Origin: CAZJAD01 sp964543855
GTDB lineage: Bacteria > Electryoneota > RPQS01 > DYHQ01
Assembly (NCBI GenBank): GCA_964543855.1
Contig: CAZJAD010000017.1
Location: 1-29,155, forward strand
Direction of reading: 5' to 3'
DNA length: 29,155 nt
In this document: in pieces, positions 25,354 to 29,155 of the stretch
Position numbering within the stretch: position 1 is the stretch's first letter
Layout: the number at the start of each line of letters is the position of its first letter
Translations under genes and position numbers: made by a program
Notes under the pieces: model-generated
What the model was told of the DNA's origin: nothing
What the model saw: only the letters and a program-made list of their open reading frames with translations
Database searches by the model: none

Positions 25354-26758
25354 CACCTTCTCCGGTTAGCGCACGCTCAATGGCCGTGACCAAGGCACCT
25401 GTTTGGCCCGGGAAAATCGTCCTGAAGTCGAGAACGAAACGATCGTCACGCACGACCCCAAGAACAGGCGGAGTTCCCAGTCGCAAGCGCCGTGCCCAAA
25501 GATGGGCACGCAGACCGCGCGGACGGCAAGCCACCCCGATACTGGCGAGCTCTTCGGCAGGCAAGGTGCCGGAACCCGTTTGTGCCGAGCTTTCCACGAC
25601 CTCCAAGTCTGCCCACTTGGTAAGATTTTCTATAGAGTCTCGAATCTCCGTGGCCCGCTCGCGCAGGCTCTCAACGGATTCAGCAAGACGCTCGAATGTC
25701 GGCAATCGAGATGGCAGGCGGTCACGATCGAAGTAGAGTTTGAGAGTCGCCGACAAGGCGGCAAGCTGGAGCTTATCCGGCCGCAGCACACGCAACAACG
25801 GATGTCGCCTGAGCCGGGCGATGAGTTCCTCTTTGCCAACAATGATGCCTGCCTGAGGGCCTCCGAGCGCTTTGTCTCCAGAGAAAAGGACAAGATCCAC
25901 ACCCGCCTGGAGGCTCTGCATCACCGTGGGTTCCTCGGGAAGCCCCAGATGTTCCCAAGACCAGACAAGCCCTCCACCCAAATCATCGACGACGGGAATG
26001 TCGTGTTCGCGACCCAACATCACCAAATCCTCGAGGGGAACTGATTGCGCGAAACCCTCAATTCGGTAGTTGGAAGGAAAAGCGCGCAGAATCAAAGCCG
26101 TTCGAGGACTGATGGCGTTCGCGTAATCCGACAAGCGGGTCTTGTTGGTTGTACCGACCTCGACAAGCTTGGCTCCCGAACGCTGCATGATTTCTGGAAG
26201 CCGGAAACTCCCTCCAATCTCAATCAATTGTCCTCGTGACACAATTACTTCGCGTCGCGACGCCAGCGCGCTCAGGACCAGAAAGACTCCCGCTGCATTG
26301 TTATTGACGACCAAACCAGCCTCGACTCCCAGAAGCCGTCGAAAATCGTCGAGGAGGAGATCCTGTCTCTCTCCTCTACGACCGGTGCGCAGGTCGATCT
26401 CGAGCCGACAGTAGCCCTCCGCAGCCCGACTGACGGCTTCCCGAGCTTCGGCGGAGAGAGGAGCACGGCCCAGCCCCGTGTGAAGGATGACTCCCGTTCC
26501 GTTGATTACCGGATTCAACTGTTCGGCAAGCCACAAATCAACTTCCATTGCCGTTTCTTCGGCGAGCGCCTGGGCGTCGTGTGCGGGTCTGCCTTCCTCA
26601 ACCCGCCTCCGTTCCCGATCCAGAACAACACGCGCGGCTTTCGTGAGGAATTCCGGGGCCACTCTCTCGCGCAGAGCACTCAGCTGCGCCTTTTGAAGAA
26701 CGGCATCCACCGAGGGAAGTTGTCGCCTGCGATCCTGGCGTGTCTGGAGATCGTTCAT
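25343..26758 (-). CDS. selA: L-seryl-tRNA(Sec) selenium transferase SelA
   Basis: SelA is the PLP enzyme that converts Ser-tRNA(Sec) to Sec-tRNA(Sec) using selenophosphate. The 471-aa product matches family length. It shows the N-terminal RQLPSVDAVL, NPVINGTGVILHTGLGRAPL (82-101), VNNNAAGVFLVL (151-162), VSRGQLIEIGGSFRLPEIM (173-191), GTTNKT (202-207), DDLGGG (258-263) and FSGDKALGGPQAG (292-304) with the PLP-binding Lys296. ATG 26758 overlaps the stop of the DUF6029-like gene (ATGA). An in-frame extension to 26914 would run back through that gene and is rejected. The following NfeD-type gene overlaps its 3' end. selB lies in the next unit. Confidence 0.96.
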   Translation of the reverse strand: MNDLQTRQDRRRQLPSVDAVLQKAQLSALRERVAPEFLTKAARVVLDRERRRVEEGRPAHDAQALAEETAMEVDLWLAEQLNPVINGTGVILHTGLGRAPLSAEAREAVSRAAEGYCRLEIDLRTGRRGERQDLLLDDFRRLLGVEAGLVVNNNAAGVFLVLSALASRREVIVSRGQLIEIGGSFRLPEIMQRSGAKLVEVGTTNKTRLSDYANAISPRTALILRAFPSNYRIEGFAQSVPLEDLVMLGREHDIPVVDDLGGGLVWSWEHLGLPEEPTVMQSLQAGVDLVLFSGDKALGGPQAGIIVGKEELIARLRRHPLLRVLRPDKLQLAALSATLKLYFDRDRLPSRLPTFERLAESVESLRERATEIRDSIENLTKWADLEVVESSAQTGSGTLPAEELASIGVACRPRGLRAHLWARRLRLGTPPVLGVVRDDRFVLDFRTIFPGQTGALVTAIERALTGEGDEK

Positions 26759-28269
26759 AGCGAGCTTTCGAGAGTGAAACGAAAACCTTCGAACGGCTGC
26801 ACTCGGCGACAGAATCCATTGGAACATCGCAGCCCGCCGCGCTCGCGACCCCAGAAGACAATGACACGATGGCAGCCCTTCCCGAAGTAGTATCCCACTT
26901 CCGCCGAGGGCCATAAATCGCCTTCTTGTTTGCGCAGAGCTTCGTCATCCGTCAATTGGAGGCGCAGCTCCGTCGAGAGATTCCCTCCGTTATCCCAGCC
27001 AATCGCCACGAGTTCATCAGTGAAAGTCTCGTCCTTCCGTTTGTCTCGCACAACGAGCATCTCTCCACCAAATTGAAGTTCGCCTGCTTCGCCGAACGGC
27101 ATGGCGAAATCCGCCGCCATCCAGTACTTCTTGAACCAGAAGTGCGCCTGTGCTTCCTCACTCAGTCCCGCTTCACACTCCAGGCGTGCGTCCGACGGCC
27201 ATGTATTCTCGATGGCTGAGAAGAATTCCCAGTACGGGAAATCGCGCTCCTGAAAAGTCGGCCGGGCGATTCCCTTCTGGTTCAACGCATGGTGGCTCGA
27301 ATGATTGAAATGAACGACGGCATAGAGCTCATCGGCGGGTCTGCCGCTCAGTTCCACCTGATAACCTACATCATCCTCCGGATAGAAGACATGAGGCTCC
27401 CGGTATTGCAGGAGTCTTGGCCCGATTTCGCGGCTCACAAGCGGAGGATTCTGAAAGGGAGTCCAGCCGCGATAACGATAGTCCTTGTAATTGACGAGCA
27501 GTGTGTATGCCTGATAGTCCGCTGTCATGGCAAGATACGCGGCGTGACCGTGGATGCACTCCGAACCCACATCCGTTTCCTTCCAAGCGAACTCGCCAGA
27601 AACCTGCACAGGCCCCATCGTCATCAGCCCGCTGACAGCCGGAAGATCCGCCTCCGGGTAGTCGGTCGAATCAAGGTGGACAAAGCTGCCACCCACCTTC
27701 CATCCGGCCATCGGCGTGACTTCCCCATGCAAGCCTGTCACTCCTTCTTCGAAGACCACGAAACCGGGGCGCGCCGTCGACCGTCCCTTCAACGCCGTGA
27801 ATGCGATCGGACCCTCCGCCAAACAGAGGCGCACACCATCCAACTCGCTGTCGAAGTAAATCTCACGATCCTCGAAGAGACTCAAGGCCAGGCCGTGATC
27901 AAAGACCTCGGCGAAATGGCCGACTCGAACAGCCAAAGGTTGAACATGCGCTTCCAGATAACGCTTGTCGAGTCCGGTTTCGTTGTCAACGCCAAAGAAA
28001 CGCGTATCCACATCGGATGGACGGAAATAGAGAAAGCGTCCTCCGAGGCACAGTGCACCATAGGTAATGTTCAATCGAAGTTGATTCTCAAAGAACGATC
28101 GACCTGTACGGTTGTCCGGGAAATCGCCGAGCTTCTGAGGATCAACTTCGCGCCCCTCATCGAGTCGCAGCAGATTCGCGCCCGTAATTCCAAGGTCCTG
28201 CGCCCGGGCTGAGAGACCTGTCGTCAGCCAAATGAGACCGACTATTGCGAAAACAAGGGGTCTATTCAC
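26755..28269 (-). CDS. DUF6029-like secreted beta-strand-rich (probable outer-membrane) protein
   Basis: This 504-aa protein begins with a clear signal peptide (RPLVFAIVGLIWLTTGLSARAQ, 3-24). The rest alternates polar and aromatic residues as in an outer-membrane beta barrel. The C-terminus has FWGRERGGLRCSNGFCRRV followed by PFEGF, which I recognise from DUF6029-like proteins of Bacteroidota and related phyla; the substrate is unknown. Cysteines recur along the chain. GTG 28269 is chosen because it gives the signal peptide immediately and overlaps the upstream stop; the ribosome binding site is weak. A TTG at 28296 is the longer alternative. It follows a TlpA-like thioredoxin gene and is coupled to selA by an ATGA overlap. 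Confidence 0.72.
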   Translation of the reverse strand: MNRPLVFAIVGLIWLTTGLSARAQDLGITGANLLRLDEGREVDPQKLGDFPDNRTGRSFFENQLRLNITYGALCLGGRFLYFRPSDVDTRFFGVDNETGLDKRYLEAHVQPLAVRVGHFAEVFDHGLALSLFEDREIYFDSELDGVRLCLAEGPIAFTALKGRSTARPGFVVFEEGVTGLHGEVTPMAGWKVGGSFVHLDSTDYPEADLPAVSGLMTMGPVQVSGEFAWKETDVGSECIHGHAAYLAMTADYQAYTLLVNYKDYRYRGWTPFQNPPLVSREIGPRLLQYREPHVFYPEDDVGYQVELSGRPADELYAVVHFNHSSHHALNQKGIARPTFQERDFPYWEFFSAIENTWPSDARLECEAGLSEEAQAHFWFKKYWMAADFAMPFGEAGELQFGGEMLVVRDKRKDETFTDELVAIGWDNGGNLSTELRLQLTDDEALRKQEGDLWPSAEVGYYFGKGCHRVIVFWGRERGGLRCSNGFCRRVQPFEGFRFTLESSL

Positions 28270-28780
28270 TCGGCGATTGCTCAAGAAGTGTGTCAAGGAG
28301 CATGCTTAGGTCATCTATTCGACGGATTTTGCCCCGATACGCTCTTTGAACATTTCCAGCCGAATCGAGTACAACCGTATACGGTATGGATATTCCCCCG
28401 TAGCTTTTCAAGACTTCGCCTGTCGGATCGAGAAGTACGGTGAAGTTGTAGCCTGACCCTTTGATGAATGGAGCGACGCGACTCTGGGTCTTGGAATTAT
28501 CTTCCGAAATAGCCAGCACCTGGATGTTCTTTTCTTGATACGACTCAAAGATCGATTTGTATTCCCTCATCTCCTGTTTGCAGGGACGGCACCATGTCGC
28601 CCAGAAGACGATAAGAATTGGCCCCTGGCCCAAGTTCTCAGAAAGACTGTAACGGCTCCCGTCAAGGTTCTTCAGCGTCCAATTTGCCGGCGCCGCCCAT
28701 GCTTGAAAAAGGCAGCTCATCGCGAACGCTCCGCCGATGCCTCGCAGAAGCCATCTTCCATAGTGTCGCAGCTTGATCAT
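28262..28780 (-). CDS. TlpA/ResA-family thioredoxin-like protein, exported
   Basis: This 172-aa protein has an N-terminal signal sequence (about 1-29, ending at AWA). The AhpC-TSA/Redoxin-like thioredoxin fold is shown by ILIVFWATWCRPCKQEM with the redox pair Cys64-Cys67, AISEDNS, and the cis-Pro loop GISIPYTVVLD (Pro133). Such proteins reduce or isomerise disulfides outside the cytoplasm, often for cytochrome c maturation or specific client proteins. No haem-maturation genes lie nearby, so the next gene's Cys-containing barrel protein is a possible client (inference). ATG 28780 has AGGA seven bases upstream and lies nine bases after the preceding stop. Confidence 0.93.
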   Translation of the reverse strand: MIKLRHYGRWLLRGIGGAFAMSCLFQAWAAPANWTLKNLDGSRYSLSENLGQGPILIVFWATWCRPCKQEMREYKSIFESYQEKNIQVLAISEDNSKTQSRVAPFIKGSGYNFTVLLDPTGEVLKSYGGISIPYTVVLDSAGNVQRAYRGKIRRIDDLSMLLDTLLEQSPSE

Positions 28781-28789
28781 TGCGTGTTC

Positions 28790-29155
28790 CTATCGCACAA
28801 GATAGAGCCTGTGACTTCTGTGTTCATCCCTGAGAGTCAGTTTCGCGAAATAGACGCCGGTGGGCAAAGGCGTCCCGTTGGGATTCGCTCCCGTCCACCG
28901 CACTTCATGACGCCCCGCGGACAAGCGCTCTCCATCGAGCAATCGCGCGACTTCGCGGCCCAGAAGGTCGTAGACAGCGAGTGTCGCCTCACCATCTCTG
29001 ACAATCGAGAATTGCAGCATTGTCGAGCTGTTGAAGGGATTGGGATACGATGTGATCAAGTTGTGGCTCTCCGGAGTGGGGCTCCACCGCACGACCACAC
29101 CGGACTGACCTTTGTACACCGTGAATTGAATCGTCTGAGGATTGTCCGGGTCGCA
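28790..29155 (-). CDS. C-terminal part of a secreted protein with a T9SS type A / FlgD-like sorting domain (5' end outside window)
   Basis: The reading frame is open to the window edge, and 121 residues are visible before the stop. The last 80 residues form a small Ig-like sorting domain: SYPNPFNSST, LAVYDLLGREV, LSAGRHEVRWTG, LPTGVYFAKL. Such domains end large secreted or cell-surface proteins in Bacteroidota and related candidate phyla, where they direct export by the type IX system or a related route. The upstream portion (DPDNPQTIQFTVYKGQ) looks like the end of an extracellular beta domain. The function of the whole protein cannot be determined here. The TlpA gene follows after nine bases. 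Confidence 0.85.
   Translation of the reverse strand, partial: CDPDNPQTIQFTVYKGQSGVVVRWSPTPESHNLITSYPNPFNSSTMLQFSIVRDGEATLAVYDLLGREVARLLDGERLSAGRHEVRWTGANPNGTPLPTGVYFAKLTLRDEHRSHRLYLVR

Noticed and set aside
26759..26914. 52-residue extension of SelA
   Set aside because: It runs back through the 3' end of the DUF6029-like gene in another frame, and the family N-terminus begins at 26758.
27289..28212. 307-codon plus-strand open frame opposite the DUF6029-like gene
   Set aside because: The minus-strand product has a signal peptide and a conserved C-terminal motif; the plus-strand translation has no recognisable domain and is probably a shadow.

Overview
The window looks like part of a bacterial chromosome of roughly 54-56% GC (estimated by eye). 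It contains a 100-base run of N, so it comes from a scaffolded assembly, probably a metagenome-assembled genome. All 20 protein-coding genes I can support lie on the minus strand and are packed tightly, with several 4-base ATGA/GTGA overlaps. The lineage is probably an uncultured relative of the Fibrobacterota-Chlorobiota-Bacteroidota assemblage (Zixibacteria/KSB1/Latescibacterota/Eisenbacteria-like). This rests on a C-terminal YPNPFN-type secretion sorting domain, a DUF6029-like outer-membrane protein, a DUF2723 membrane glycosyltransferase and a PEGA-domain protein. It is an inference; no rRNA or ribosomal protein marker is present.

In the direction of transcription (high to low coordinates) I see four units. 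Unit A (29155-21761): C-terminal end of a secreted protein with a sorting domain, a TlpA-like thioredoxin, a DUF6029-like barrel protein, selA, an NfeD-type membrane serine protease, a slipin, and a PEGA-domain protein, closed by a clear intrinsic terminator. Unit B (21735-8090): rluB-type pseudouridine synthase, selB, an uncharacterised radical SAM protein, addA, gpmI, then a glycan block (membrane glycosyltransferase, Wzx-like flippase, GT4, GT2 broken by the N gap) and folD. Unit C (8093-1169): a near-consensus sigma-70-type promoter, maeB, addB and a DUF2723 protein. Unit D (1130-1): another near-consensus promoter and a truncated mpl.

Functionally the window mixes selenocysteine incorporation (SelA and SelB), AddAB-type recombinational repair, central metabolism (malic enzyme, phosphoglycerate mutase, FolD), cell-envelope recycling (Mpl), envelope glycan assembly, and membrane quality control (NfeD plus slipin). 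Every gene has a recognisable family, so this is mostly a housekeeping region. The points worth a second look are: the unnamed radical SAM gene starting one base after selB; a His in place of the near-invariant Gly of the SelB G2 motif; addA and addB separated by more than 9 kb, with an unusual Cys spacing in AddB; and a TlpA/DUF6029 pair whose barrel protein is Cys-containing. I see no CRISPR array, mobile element, tRNA or rRNA gene, and no gene-free stretch longer than about 95 bases.
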